Part shown: positions 34,476 to 44,477 of the stretch, in pieces | Numbering within the stretch: position 1 is the first letter of the stretch | Layout of the letters: every line of letters begins with the position of its first letter | From: Apiotrichum sp. Y4204 | Taxonomy: Eukaryota > Basidiomycota > Tremellomycetes > Trichosporonales > Trichosporonaceae | DNA length: 64,000 nucleotides | NCBI GenBank assembly: GCA_025531455.1 | Contig: JAMYHL010000027.1 | Coordinates: 186,001-250,000, forward strand | Direction of reading: 5' to 3' | Program-made: the position numbers and the translations under genes | The notes under the pieces: model-generated | Seen by the model: only the letters and a program-made list of their open reading frames with translations | What the model was told of the DNA's origin: nothing | Database searches by the model: none

Positions 34476-36975
34476 ATGTCCTCCCAAGCCCCCAGCGAGG
34501 CGTCATCAACGCCGGCAGGAGGAGGCGCGCCACCCACCAACAACGGTGCACGGCGCGTCAAAGGCAAACGTACAAGAACAGGTATGTTGTGATGCACATC
34601 CAGGGGAGTAATTTCTAAGGGTGGCTAACTCCCCAAGGCTGCCTGACATGTCGTGCGCGCAAGGTATGTCGCCTCTTGACCTGGTTCCTGATTGTGGAGA
34701 CTCGGCTTACTCTTGTGCAGGTCAAATGCGACGAGACACCCGGAACGTGCGCAAACTGCGAGAGAGTGCTGTTGGCGTGTCGGTGGCCGGTAGTTCGTAA
34801 TGTCCTCGATGAGCGGGCAGCAAAGGCTTCAGTCAAGGCGGAGCCAGGAGACGACCATTCACCAGGTTTGTCATGTCCCAGGGTTGCACTAACCCGCGCA
34901 GGACCCATTCGACGAAATCGTCAGGCCGCGTGTGTTGGTTGTCGGCTCGCGCGTAGTCGTTGCTCCCAGGATCGTCCGGCGTGTGTTCGCTGTGTCGAGC
35001 ACGGCATGGCATGCGAATACACGGCAGACCGAACGCTGCACACCATTGCCGGACGGACACCGAGTAGTGCGGAGGCTTCGCCGAGTGATATCGACCTTGA
35101 GCGGCGGGCAAATCTGTGAGTTTCGTCCCCCTCGGAGTTCTAAACTCACATGCAGTCTTCACGGCATTCCGCGCTTTATCGTTGACCGCCATGTCGAGGC
35201 GTTCTTCTCATATGTCTATCCCATCCAAGCGAACGCCATTGTTCATCGCGGAACGCTCATGCGTGATATCACAGACGGCAAGGTTTCGCGAAAGGTTCTG
35301 CTCGCGATCTGTGCCGTTGCCGCGCGCTTTGTCGACAACATCCAGGAGAACGGCGCACCAGTGTCGGTTAGAGGCAGTTCAGCCGCGAACGCATGGGCGT
35401 CCGAGGCAAAGTCAACGCTGTTGACCGAGGACACATCTATCGAAAGCATCACAGCGGCGCTCATCCTCGCGAAACACGATATCAACTCGGGGCGTTTCTC
35501 CCAAGCATTCAATTTGGCGGCAGTGGCTATGCGCATGGCACTGTCCCTGCGGCTGAATGTTGAAGTTGCGCCAACGGAGGAGATGAGCGTCTCGGAGCGC
35601 GAGACTCGCCGTCGGCTCATGTGGGGCTGCTACTCGCTTGACCGCATGATGTCTACGGGTGTTCCCGAGTTCATGATAACGCCAGTGCGGAGTCTGCGCA
35701 TTCGCCTGCCCTGCGAAGATCAGCGATACCTCTTCGGCATGGAGACGGAAACCCCTGTGCCAGCCCTCGAGTCCGCCGGAGACGTCAGCGATAGCGATCC
35801 TGCAAAGTTTGAAGGTGTGGGAATTCTTGGACACCACCTCCGGTTGCAAGGCGTTCGCGCAGTCATCCTTCAAGTGTCACGACACCGGGAGCCCTCCGAT
35901 CTCCCTCCGTGGGACCACTCGTCGGCCTTCGTGGCTGCTGAGCGCAAAATCCAAGCGTGGAACGACTCATTGTCACCCCAGTTTCAACTCAATCCGGAAA
36001 CGATCTTTACACGCAAAGCGCAGAACGAGCTCACTTCGTTGGTGATGCTCCATGTTTGGTATCACCAGAACATGGTGGAGCTCACCCGCTTGGCTCTTCC
36101 GGGCTTTAAAGAGTCACTTGAGGTTGATATCGCGTCAACTGCTCCCCCAGGGTGGATGGAGCGCATGCGTGAGAAGTGCGTCAGTCATGCGCGCATGACT
36201 GCCAACACGCTTCGCCATGTGCACAACCTTTTCGACTTGGACACAATCGTCTTTGGCGACTCGGCTCTGCCAATCTGTGTATACGAATGCGTTCGCGTTC
36301 GACTGCAGTATGCGTTCCTTCTTCCTCCTGCGCCCCAAGCTGCAGAACTGGCCGAGCTCGCTGTTGATGTTGAAATCATGTTCATGTTCCTCACCAAGAT
36401 GACGAAGGACTTCAGCAACGCAAGATGGCTGGTGAGTTGACTTCCCTCCTTGCTCTTGCTCACCCCTAAGCTTCGCGAAATCCGAAGGATGCTACAACGA
36501 CATGGTCTTGACGGAAGTGCACACTCTGACACGTCGGGAGCAGCAAGCCCGAGTGGAAATGACCCCTGGTCATCGCGAGTCCGTAATCTGCGTGGTGAAG
36601 GGCCAAGTCGCCCCCAGCCACCAGCCCAGAATCAATTGCTTCCCCCGCAACAATCAAACCACCTCACTGGCCAGCAGCAGATGATGCCACCGCCGACACA
36701 AAGCCCCGGTCTTATCCAACAACAGGTGAGCGTAATCATTGTTCAGACCACTGACGTCCCAGCCGCCACCCATGATGTACAGCCAGCCCCAGCAATACAA
36801 CGACTGGGGACCTGGACCGAGCCAGGACGAAGTTGTCGCCATTCTCAACGAATACAACCAGACCCAGGCAGCCAATGGCGGCTTCAACGCGTTTGGTGGA
36901 ATGTTTGGAGACTGGGTTGCTATCGGCTATGATGGGGGTCCGATCCCCGTGCTCGATCCGCCACTCCAAGTCTGA
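34476..36975 (+). CDS. fungal transcription factor with two tandem Zn2Cys6 clusters
   Basis: Exons 34476-34581, 34638-34663, 34721-34865, 34902-35115, 35156-36431, 36471-36725, 36763-36975; 744 aa. Cluster 1 (about 37-65) reads CLTCRARKVKC then CANCERVLLAC, and cluster 2 (about 104-132) reads CVGCRLARSRC then CVRCVEHGMAC. Both have full C-X2-C-X6-C-X6-C-X2-C-X6-C spacing. The middle (about 165-560) is the fungal-specific regulatory domain (HVEAFFSYVYPIQ, SVSERETRRRLMWGCYSLDR). The C-terminus is Gln/Pro-rich and acidic, a likely activation region. It should be a DNA-binding nuclear regulator of unknown target. Most family members carry one cluster, so two intact clusters about 40 residues apart are unusual. 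A 26-nt exon encodes the first half of cluster 1. Confidence 0.9.
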
Positions 36976-37846
36976 GGTGGACACTGTATCTGCCAGCTTT
37001 TTCTTACTTGTAGTGCTTATCTCGATGTAATTTGTACACGAAACAGTGAGGATGGTATGGTGGGGCGGCTGTTGTGACCTCACGGACCCGAAACAGTGAG
37101 GATGGTATGGTGGGGCGGCTGTTGTGACCTCACGGACCCAGAGCTAACGTGGCTGCCCCCGCCACCTGTCTCCGTCGCGCCGGTGCAGCGGTGCATCTTG
37201 TTGATGGACGTGGCATGGAACAGCGGCCTATGAGAGAAGCGGTTCTTCCTTTGCTTTGGATTAGTTGCATTTGCAACGGGACATCACACGGTCACCATCG
37301 TCGACATAGGAGAATCAGAAGCCGTATCATGTTGACCGCCACACTCAATTACTCAACAAGACCTTCACGCAGCCATCACTTCCTTCAAATTGCAGCTCTC
37401 TTGCTCCTCAAGCTACTCGCAACCAATGCATGGCGTTAATTGCTTTCGAAACTAGGTTTTTATAAATTTTCTGTATTTTTTAACCGGGGGTTTGTAATTT
37501 TTACGACGCTATGAAGCTACGAACAAGTGAGAACGAGGGATATGCAAAGCCGGATATGTCAAGTCTGGCGTAAGGCGACGGCGTAGCCGCAGCCTGGTAA
37601 ACCCAACGAGGAGCGTAAAGTAAAGTACACAGACTCTTACGGTCCAATGCGGTCGTCACAGAATTACGAGCTGCGAATCGACAGTACGCGGTTGGGCAGA
37701 GACACACCCCTTTGCACCTGCCTCGGAGCGGCGCTCCTCAAGCAGCTGGCGCTAGGCTGATGTGTCGTCTTGGAAAGATGGTTAGAAATTGTGGATGTTG
37801 GCGGTCCAGAGTGGCAGTGGGCAGGGAAAGGCGTGATTGACAGCGA
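36976..37846. other. convergent spacer with a perfect 50-bp tandem duplication
   Basis: 3' flanks of two converging genes, no gene between. Contains the duplication listed next and a T-rich tract (37445-37500). Confidence 0.6.
37039..37138. repeat. 50-bp perfect tandem duplication
   Basis: 37039-37088 and 37089-37138 are identical over all 50 bases. The unit contains gatggtatggtggggcgg. It begins 64 bp after the zinc-cluster gene stop, so it probably lies in the 3' untranslated region. It is a recent duplication or an assembly artefact. Confidence 0.9.
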
Positions 37847-39307
37847 TTAGTGCTGCTCCGTAAAGCGGTGGTGCGAGGGACGACCGAAACCGAAGTCGCC
37901 ATGACCGTGACTGCCGAAGGGACCATGGCCGAAACCAGCGCCGTGGGCAAAACCGGGACCGCTGTGGAAACCGGAACCGTGGAAGCCTGCACCGTGGCCG
38001 AAATCCACGCCGTAGGGCGAGGGACCGGCGAGGATGGACATGTTGCGTACGAGGTCCCACTCCTCAGGGGTGATGTGGTGGCTGGGATCACGCTGGTCAC
38101 CGTGGTTGCCACCGTGGCGACCACCTCGGCCGTGACGATGGCCGTGGCGGTGGTGGGAGTCCTCAGAGTCGGAGGACGAGGACTCCGAAAAAGAGTCATC
38201 GCGGTTGTTCCTGCGTTGGTTCTTGTCCTGTTCCTTGCGTTCGTGCTTGAGAGCCTCACGCTCCTCCCTGCGCCCCTTCTTGGCGGCAGCGCAGGCTTCC
38301 TTACGCTTAATCTTCTCAGCCTTGTGCTCGGCCACACGTGCAGCATGTGCCTCCTTCTTTTCGGCCTTGCAAGCCGCCTTGAGTTCCTTCATCTCAGCTT
38401 TGTGAGCAGCCTTCGCGGCCTTGTACGCCTGAATGCGCTCGGCGCGGAAACGCTCAAACTCGGCAGCATAGTCGATCTCTTCGGGCTCGATGCCGTCCGG
38501 AATCTCGACTTCGAATGTCATCCCGTACGAGAAATTGCGCCCATGGTGGCCGTGAGGGCCATGGTGACCGTGAGGGGCACGGTGGTGGTGCCGACCGCGT
38601 CTGCCGAATTCACCGCGAGGCGGTCCATGGTGCCTGCCAGACGGCATGTCAAAGCGAGTCTTTGGGTCAGCAGCATGGGGCCCATAAGAGGGAGGCGGTC
38701 CTCCAAATCCATGTTGGTGGTGAGGGGCAGGAGGAGGTCCGTGGTGACCATGGTGGGGAGGCGTGGGGTGGCCATGGAAAGCCCAGGGACCGCGCCCATG
38801 CTTGCCGCGGAAGTTGGGACGACCGCCCATGATATGGCAGGTGTGCGAGCTGGGGTACTCGCTTTCCAACGCTTGGTCGCGCTGGCAACGGCAATCAAAG
38901 CGGTCAAACTTGCAGCCGGCCCAGAGGGGAGGGGATGCGCTGCGCTTGCCCCGGTGCTTGTGGTGGCCGTGGCCTTGGCGGTGGGACCTGCCGTTCTTTA
39001 TGAAGACAACACGGACAGAGCGTGTGTGGCGAGGCTGCTCGACTTGGACTTCAATGTCCGAGTCCGAGTCATCCGTGGTGGATATGTGGAGACGTTCAGT
39101 GGCGGCTTCCAGGGCAGCCTCGTCGGACGGAGAAGCAGCATTCTCGGGCGGCTGAGAGTCCTCAGCAACGTCCTCGATATCGGGGAGAGTACCCGTGCTG
39201 CTCTTCTCGCGCTCCAAGGCGTCCAGGTCGACCACTTCGAACCCAGGCGGCTTCTCCCTAACGCTGTCAGGTTGAGCCGTGGAGGGGACGTACGTGTTCT
39301 GCACCAT
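37847..39307 (-). CDS. His/Gly-rich protein with basic coiled coil, function unknown
   Basis: Single uninterrupted open frame; 486 aa if it starts at MVQNTYVPST (39307), or 522 aa from 39415. I prefer the former for its ACAATG context. Not recognised. Acidic N-terminus (about 1-110), then a His/Gly/Pro-rich region (HGHHGPPPAPHHQHGFGG), two small Cys clusters (CKFDRFDCRC), a long Lys/Ala/Glu helix (about 290-390; EFERFRAERIQAYKAAKAAH), a Ser/Asp stretch and a C-terminal GxGFHxG repeat region. There is no signal peptide or membrane helix. The His-rich composition suggests metal binding or phase separation, which is speculation. Lack of introns is unusual for the window. The opposite strand is open for 561 codons, a by-product of codon bias. 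Confidence 0.75.
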   Translation of the reverse strand: MVQNTYVPSTAQPDSVREKPPGFEVVDLDALEREKSSTGTLPDIEDVAEDSQPPENAASPSDEAALEAATERLHISTTDDSDSDIEVQVEQPRHTRSVRVVFIKNGRSHRQGHGHHKHRGKRSASPPLWAGCKFDRFDCRCQRDQALESEYPSSHTCHIMGGRPNFRGKHGRGPWAFHGHPTPPHHGHHGPPPAPHHQHGFGGPPPSYGPHAADPKTRFDMPSGRHHGPPRGEFGRRGRHHHRAPHGHHGPHGHHGRNFSYGMTFEVEIPDGIEPEEIDYAAEFERFRAERIQAYKAAKAAHKAEMKELKAACKAEKKEAHAARVAEHKAEKIKRKEACAAAKKGRREEREALKHERKEQDKNQRRNNRDDSFSESSSSDSEDSHHRHGHRHGRGGRHGGNHGDQRDPSHHITPEEWDLVRNMSILAGPSPYGVDFGHGAGFHGSGFHSGPGFAHGAGFGHGPFGSHGHGDFGFGRPSHHRFTEQH

Positions 39308-39791
39308 TGTGGAAATGTTTGTTTGGGAGGGGGGAAGAAATGGAAGAGGGGGTGTCGGTTGCGAGAAGGACGTCTGACCCCATCGCCTTTTATGCCTTTC
39401 AGTCGGTTCGTCCACGCTCTGGCATTCTGTCCATTCCGAGGACGCGCGTCGTTGTCTGAGCCCTGTAGTAGAAGTGATGACGGTAAGTGTCTGGCTGAAA
39501 CCAACAAGAATCCATCAGTTAGCCTCGGCCACTAGACCTCGGCCGACTGCGATCCACAATTCGTGCTGCGCAGAATATATAGCGCTTCCCGGGGAGGACT
39601 GCGCACAAGACACACAGACGAATTTATCGCGACTTGTTCGAGTCAAACATGTTGCAGATCGCATTGAGGATCGCAGGTAGGTGCTGCGCGCAAGTAAGGG
39701 CCGCAACCGCGGATCAGCGATAAGGGATCAGCACGGGCCGCAATGGTGTGGTCGATCATTGTGCTCGAGGAGGACCGTGCTCCCCAACACC

Positions 39792-39827
39792 CAAACCATC
39801 CAAACCATCCAAACCATCCAAACCATC
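39792..39827. repeat. 9-bp tandem repeat, four perfect copies
   Basis: Unit caaaccatc repeated four times without a mismatch in non-coding DNA. A simple minisatellite. Confidence 0.9.
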
Positions 39828-40676
39828 CTTCCCAGCTTCCCGAATTTTCGCAGTCGTCGCAGTACTTTGGCTTTTATCACTGCGCATCGTAGCGGGCCGG
39901 TTTGTTCTTTGCGCTGTTTGAGCATGGCCCAGGTGGCCAGGCTGGATCGTCCGGAATGTAAGTTCGGGAGACGATGCACCCATGGATGGGGTGGCAAACC
40001 CTCACCGCGGCTTATGACGTACCGGATCCGGCACTCTGGCTCTTGCCTGGCCCCACATTCTAGGACGCAGCCCACACTTTCGGTACCGAGCAAACCCACC
40101 ATATGCCACCATGCCACCATGCGGTTCTCCACAGATTCGTTGCCATGGCGGTTCTCGCCGCGTTCCATCTGTACAGTTAACAGTTCCAAGGATCCCAGTC
40201 CCGTCTGTTCCCAGTACAACACAAGGCCCAGAAGCGAGCGCCTCGGTCAGAGCGGTTAATTAAGCACTTCGGCAAAGCCGCAAAAGCGCGCAAAGGCCAC
40301 CCAGGGAAGTCACGTGATCCGCAAGACTCACGGAGATTGATGATTGTTCGCCGCAAACGCGGATTTGTACACCAAACTCCGCTCAGGCACTTGCCAGGCA
40401 CCAGCTTGTACCGAGGGCCCCCTTTGGGACTGACGACTGATCGACTGAACGGACTGGGCAACATGCCCCGTCTTGCAACACATCTTGCTTCATCACTCCG
40501 TTTCTGCTGTTTTACGCGTCCATCTCCGTTCCCCATGGGCCCCAGAGGATTCACATGTCCCGGGGTTCACACGCGCCCGAGGTGTGCGGTCTCAAAATAA
40601 CCGTCCTTCATACGGTTGTTGACAAGTGTTCAGCCGGCAGGATGATAGCCATGATAGCATGATGGGTCGTCATGGC

Positions 40677-40688
40677 GATATATAGAGG
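40677..40688 (+). promoter_or_regulatory. candidate TATA box of the oxidoreductase gene
   Basis: gatatatagagg lies about 100 bp before the ATG at 40786, a normal distance for a fungal TATA element with a short leader. Confidence 0.45.
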
Positions 40689-40785
40689 TCATCTGGACGG
40701 TTTCTTCGGTCGATCAACTCACACAGGCTCCAAGTCATCACTCCCTGCCTACCCTCTCGCTCAACAGCCCTAGCCAGCCACGATA

Positions 40786-42048
40786 ATGCCCAACGGACAG
40801 GACCCGACCATGCCGTCCAACACGATCCCCCGCGTAGTCTTCATCGGCGCGTCTGGTGAGATGAGCCGTATTGCGATCAAGGGCCTCGTGCAAGCCATCG
40901 AGTGCGACATGGTGCTCGCAGACCTGCGGCCCGAGATCATCAAGGACTTTGCCGCCACGCTCGGCAAGCGCGCGACGGTCCAGAAGCTCGACCTCTTCGA
41001 TAAGGCCGCGCTCGCCAAGATTGTCCGCGGCGCCAGCCTCGTTGTCCTCGGTGCCGGTCCGTACATCCGCACCGCGGAGCCCGTCGTCGAGGCCTGTCTC
41101 GCCGCCAAGGTCCCGTACCTCGACTTTGACGACGATGTCGAAAGCACCGAGCACGCCCTCTCCCTCGACGCCAAGGCTAAAGAGGCCGGCATCCCCATTT
41201 ACATCGGATGCGGTGCCTCGCCTGGCCTCACGAACATTATGGCCGTCGACGCCGCCAACGACCTTGACGAAGTCCACCGCATCGACGTGAACTGGTTGGT
41301 GGGACACGAGAAGGTCGCGGGAAGGGCAGTGGTCGACCACATGCTGCACATCTCAGCCGGCGAGTGCCTTACGTGGGAGGGCGGCAGGCGCGTGATGCAC
41401 CAGTCGATGGCGTCGGCGGACAGGTTCCCCATTTTTCCCAACGAGCCAGACCGCGTGCTGTACGAGACCGCACACCCCGAGCCCGTGACCCTTCCGCGCA
41501 AGTACCCGAACGCGGACCGCATCCGGTGCTACGGCGGGCTTGAGCCGATCTGCCAGTGCGGCTTCTCCCGCGGCCTTGGTCTTGCTACCCAGGACGGGCG
41601 GATGACTCGTGCCGAGGCCGCCGACTTTATGTTTAATATCGCAAATGGCACAAGCTACGGTACCCTCACCGGCTGGAAGGCTGCACTCGGCGGCGTCTAT
41701 GCGCAGATCTCCAGGGGCGAGACCACTTGGGCCGAAGCGATCAAGTATCTCGTCTGGTCCGCCTTCGACTGGCAGCTGCCGTACCGCGGCGGCCTCATGG
41801 CGCAGGTGTACGGCACGAAGAACGGCAAGCCGGCCGTCTCGTCGCGCCGTGCCAACATGCCCCGTCCGGGATTCAAAAACCTCGGCGACGTCACCGGCCT
41901 GTCGTGTGCCGCCTTCGCCATCCTCATCCTCGAGTCCAACACCAAGCACACGGGCACCTTCGCCCCGGAGGACTGGGCCGAGCCCGCACTTCTCTTCAAG
42001 GCACTCGTGCGCGTCGGTATGCCCGCCGATATCCTGCAGTCCTTCTAA
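40786..42048 (+). CDS. intronless saccharopine-dehydrogenase-like NAD(P) oxidoreductase
   Basis: Single open frame, 420 aa, ATG in a GATAATGCC context. The N-terminal Rossmann region carries VVFIGASGEMSRIA and LVVLGAGPYIRTAEPVVEAC followed by YLDFDDD, typical of the saccharopine dehydrogenase NADP-binding domain (Sacchrp_dh_NADP). The C-terminal half lacks the long domain of true saccharopine reductases. The reaction is unknown; many bacterial and fungal relatives are unassigned. Codon use is strongly biased to C at third positions, more than in neighbouring genes, and there is no intron while most neighbours have four to sixteen. This fits strong expression or a relatively recent gain, possibly from bacteria; both are inferences. 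It converges on the alpha-glucosidase gene with 179 bp between stops. Confidence 0.85.
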   Translation: MPNGQDPTMPSNTIPRVVFIGASGEMSRIAIKGLVQAIECDMVLADLRPEIIKDFAATLGKRATVQKLDLFDKAALAKIVRGASLVVLGAGPYIRTAEPVVEACLAAKVPYLDFDDDVESTEHALSLDAKAKEAGIPIYIGCGASPGLTNIMAVDAANDLDEVHRIDVNWLVGHEKVAGRAVVDHMLHISAGECLTWEGGRRVMHQSMASADRFPIFPNEPDRVLYETAHPEPVTLPRKYPNADRIRCYGGLEPICQCGFSRGLGLATQDGRMTRAEAADFMFNIANGTSYGTLTGWKAALGGVYAQISRGETTWAEAIKYLVWSAFDWQLPYRGGLMAQVYGTKNGKPAVSSRRANMPRPGFKNLGDVTGLSCAAFAILILESNTKHTGTFAPEDWAEPALLFKALVRVGMPADILQSF

Positions 42049-42227
42049 GGCGGCAGATGGCGGGCGCGGTGGCTGGGGAACGACGGGGATGTGAGAGTGA
42101 TTCAGTGGTTTCAGCAGTGATGTGGTTCGTCTGTAGTGGTCATGATACATGATACCCTCAAACACGAGCTCTGTGGAGTATAGAAAGGTTGTTGCTTGCA
42201 TCTGGCCATTGAGGTATTCACATTATC

Positions 42228-44477
42228 TTAGTTCGTCAGCGCCTCGTCAAGGAGATATACCCTTCCACACCACTTGTCCAGCACCAGGGGACCATCAATT
42301 CCGCTTCCGACCTTCGTTCCGTCATTGGAGATGAGGAGACACGCCCGCGCGATATCAATACCCAGCTCTTCGAGATCAACCGTCGTCGGCGCCCCTGCTC
42401 GGCCCTCTCCGGGATTGAAGTTGAGCACAACTAGCAGCCGCTCGCCAGTCTCCACGTCTTGCCGGATATAGGTGTAATTCTCCTCCGAGGTGTGGTCTAG
42501 GGGTACGAATACGCCTGCCGTCAGAGACTGGAAATATGAAAGCACGGACCGTGTATGAGCGCGGGGTGCGCTTTGCGCAGCTTGATCATGCGCTGCCAGA
42601 ACCTCCAGGGCGAATGCTCGTCCTTCATCTGCGCGGCAATGTTCCATTCCTTGTAATCGTCGTGAATCCGCATCCAAGGCTTGGCCTTTGAGAAGCCGGC
42701 GTTCTCGGAATCGTCCCACTGATATCAGTACAGTCTGTCTAACCACCCACCTGCATCGGTGTCCGGCCGTTATCCCGCGCCGTCATCCGGAGCTCCTGCA
42801 CGCATTTCCGGATATGCTCCTCAACCTTCTTCTTGTCCGTCACGCCCTCACGCGCAAGCCGGTCCCGCTCGCCCTGGAGATACTGCACGCTCTCGACGTC
42901 CTTGTACTCGTCCTCCCCCCACGCGCGGGGCACATTGATCATGCCCATCTCCTCGCCCTGGAAAATGAAGATGGTGCCAGTGAGGGTCGCGTGCAGCATT
43001 GCGCACAGGTGTGCGCTGCGTGTGCGGTCTGCCGGGCGCTCGGACGCGAGGCGCGTCACGATGCGCGGCTGGTCGTGGTTCTCGATACTACTGTTAGCAG
43101 AGGAACCTGCAAAGTCCTCAGTCCTCACTAGTTGGACATCCAGCCCCCTAGGGCAGGCAACTCCACATGCCACTTGTTCATCACAGTCTTGAAGTCTGTG
43201 AGCTTCCAGTTTGGGTTCCAGATCCGCTCGATGCCGCCTCGGCCGCGGTCAAATCCCTGGCTGGAGCGTTAGTGGTGAGCTCTGCTTGTGGTGCTTCCCG
43301 CAACTGACTGATGGAAGTTGAACACCATCTGGAGTTCCAGGCTCTCGGGCTTTGAGTAGAGCACAAAGGACTCGGGCCCTTCTTCTCCGGGACACTCCCC
43401 GACACTGGGCCTGTCAGTGCTTTTTCGCTTCTTGAGTTCCACAGCACCCACCAAAAGCAGTCATAGTCCTTCAACACCTTGTTGTACATCTCTTTGAGAA
43501 ACTCGTGCACGCCCGGGCGGTTGATGCTGAGATTCCCGAAACGCTGGAACGGCTGGCGCGGATCCGTGACTGGTGCATCGGGGAACCCCTCGGCCTTCTT
43601 GATAAAGTTGATAACGTCCATCCGGAAGCCGTCCGCTCCGCGGTCGAGCCACCACCGCATCATCTTGTACACCGCTTCGCGGACCTCGGGGTTCTCCCAA
43701 TTGAGGTCTGGCTGCTCCTTGAGGAACAGATGGAGATAGTATTCCTGCGTTTCCTCGTCCCATTCCCAGGCTGAGCCTGCGCCTGTGGTTGTCAGTGGTG
43801 TGGTTGTCGGTGGGAAGATTTCGAGGCGTCCGATGATTTGACACCCACCGAATGTCGACCGCCAGTTGTTGGGGGGCACTCGCTTTCCATTCTCATCGAT
43901 CTTGCCGGGGTGCCAGATATACCAGTCCCGCTTTGGACTGGATTTCGAGGAACGAGACTCTTTGAACCACGCATGCTGGGGTGAGTACCGAGAACTGGGT
44001 TTTGACCCCACCTGGTCAGAGCTATGGTTAACCACCAGATCCATCACGAGCTTCATCCCCCGCTGATGGCACGCATCGCGCAGCTTGTCCCAGTCCTCGA
44101 GCGTGCCATATCGCGGATCGATCTTCTGGTAGTCACTGATATCACTGGTGTTAGGACACATTCCGTCTCAGTCCTTACTATCCCACTGTATCGTCAGCCC
44201 ATACCGTAAATCCTCACTTACTGTCCTTCTGCGGCGACTCGTAGCACGGCGACAGCCAGACAATGTCGACTCCCAGCTCGTGGAGGTACGGCACCTTGTC
44301 GCAGATTCCTAGAATCGTGCCGTTCCCATTCGCATCGTGGTCCTTGAACGAGGCCTGGGGTCAGAGTTGAACAGTGGAGGACATACCGGATAGACTGTGC
44401 GTTAGCTCCCACTGTGCTGGCGCCGACATACTTTGATACACGGTGGCATCCTTCCACCACAGGCCGTTGGTCTCCAT
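42228..44477 (-). CDS. GH13 alpha-glucosidase (maltase/oligo-1,6-glucosidase) with two microexons
   Basis: Exons (minus order) 44432-44477, 44387-44394 (8 nt), 44222-44354, 44179-44185 (7 nt), 44012-44144, 43849-43975, 43452-43782, 43309-43410, 43129-43260, 42751-43087, 42550-42718, 42228-42514; 603 aa, normal for fungal maltases. It starts METNGLWWKDATVYQIYPASF, and has DMGYDISDY, the VNHSSDQ region, GFRMDVINF (nucleophile Asp, about 206), VGECPG (acid/base Glu, about 266) and ENHDQPR (transition-state Asp, about 344). There is no signal peptide, so it is probably intracellular and hydrolyses imported maltose or isomaltose. Acceptor choices near 43776/43782, 43256/43260 and 43087/43090 are not certain but keep the frame. 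Several introns are 32-37 nt. Confidence 0.92.
44179..44185 (-). other. 7-nt microexon of the alpha-glucosidase gene
   Basis: Minus-strand sequence tgggata lies between acceptor ctgacgatacag and donor gtaagg. Joined to the flanking exons it makes Met-Gly-Tyr of the conserved DMGYDISDY. The flanking introns are 36 and 34 nt. Confidence 0.85.
44387..44394 (-). other. 8-nt microexon of the alpha-glucosidase gene
   Basis: Minus-strand sequence tctatccg lies between acceptor ctaacgcacag and donor gtatgt. Joined to the flanking exons it makes Ile-Tyr-Pro of the GH13 motif VYQIYPxSF. The flanking introns are 37 and 32 nt. Confidence 0.88.

Larger units (their letters stand above)
39308..40785. promoter_or_regulatory. 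divergent spacer between His-rich and oxidoreductase genes
   Basis: No gene. Contains a 9-bp tandem repeat (39792-39827), a TATA-like agaatatatagcg at about 39570-39582 positioned for the minus-strand gene, and gatatatagagg at 40677-40688 for the plus-strand gene. Confidence 0.5.

Noticed and set aside
37039..37138. Target-site duplication or terminal repeats of a mobile element
   Set aside because: The two copies are adjacent with nothing between them and no transposase or terminal inverted repeats nearby.
37850..39535. 561-codon open frame on the plus strand opposite the His-rich gene
   Set aside because: Its translation is Val/Ala/Arg/Gly-rich and reflects the codon bias of the minus-strand gene; the minus frame has coherent charged and His-rich blocks and a better start context.
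39792..39827. CRISPR-like short repeats
   Set aside because: The units are directly adjacent 9-mers without spacers, in a eukaryotic genome.
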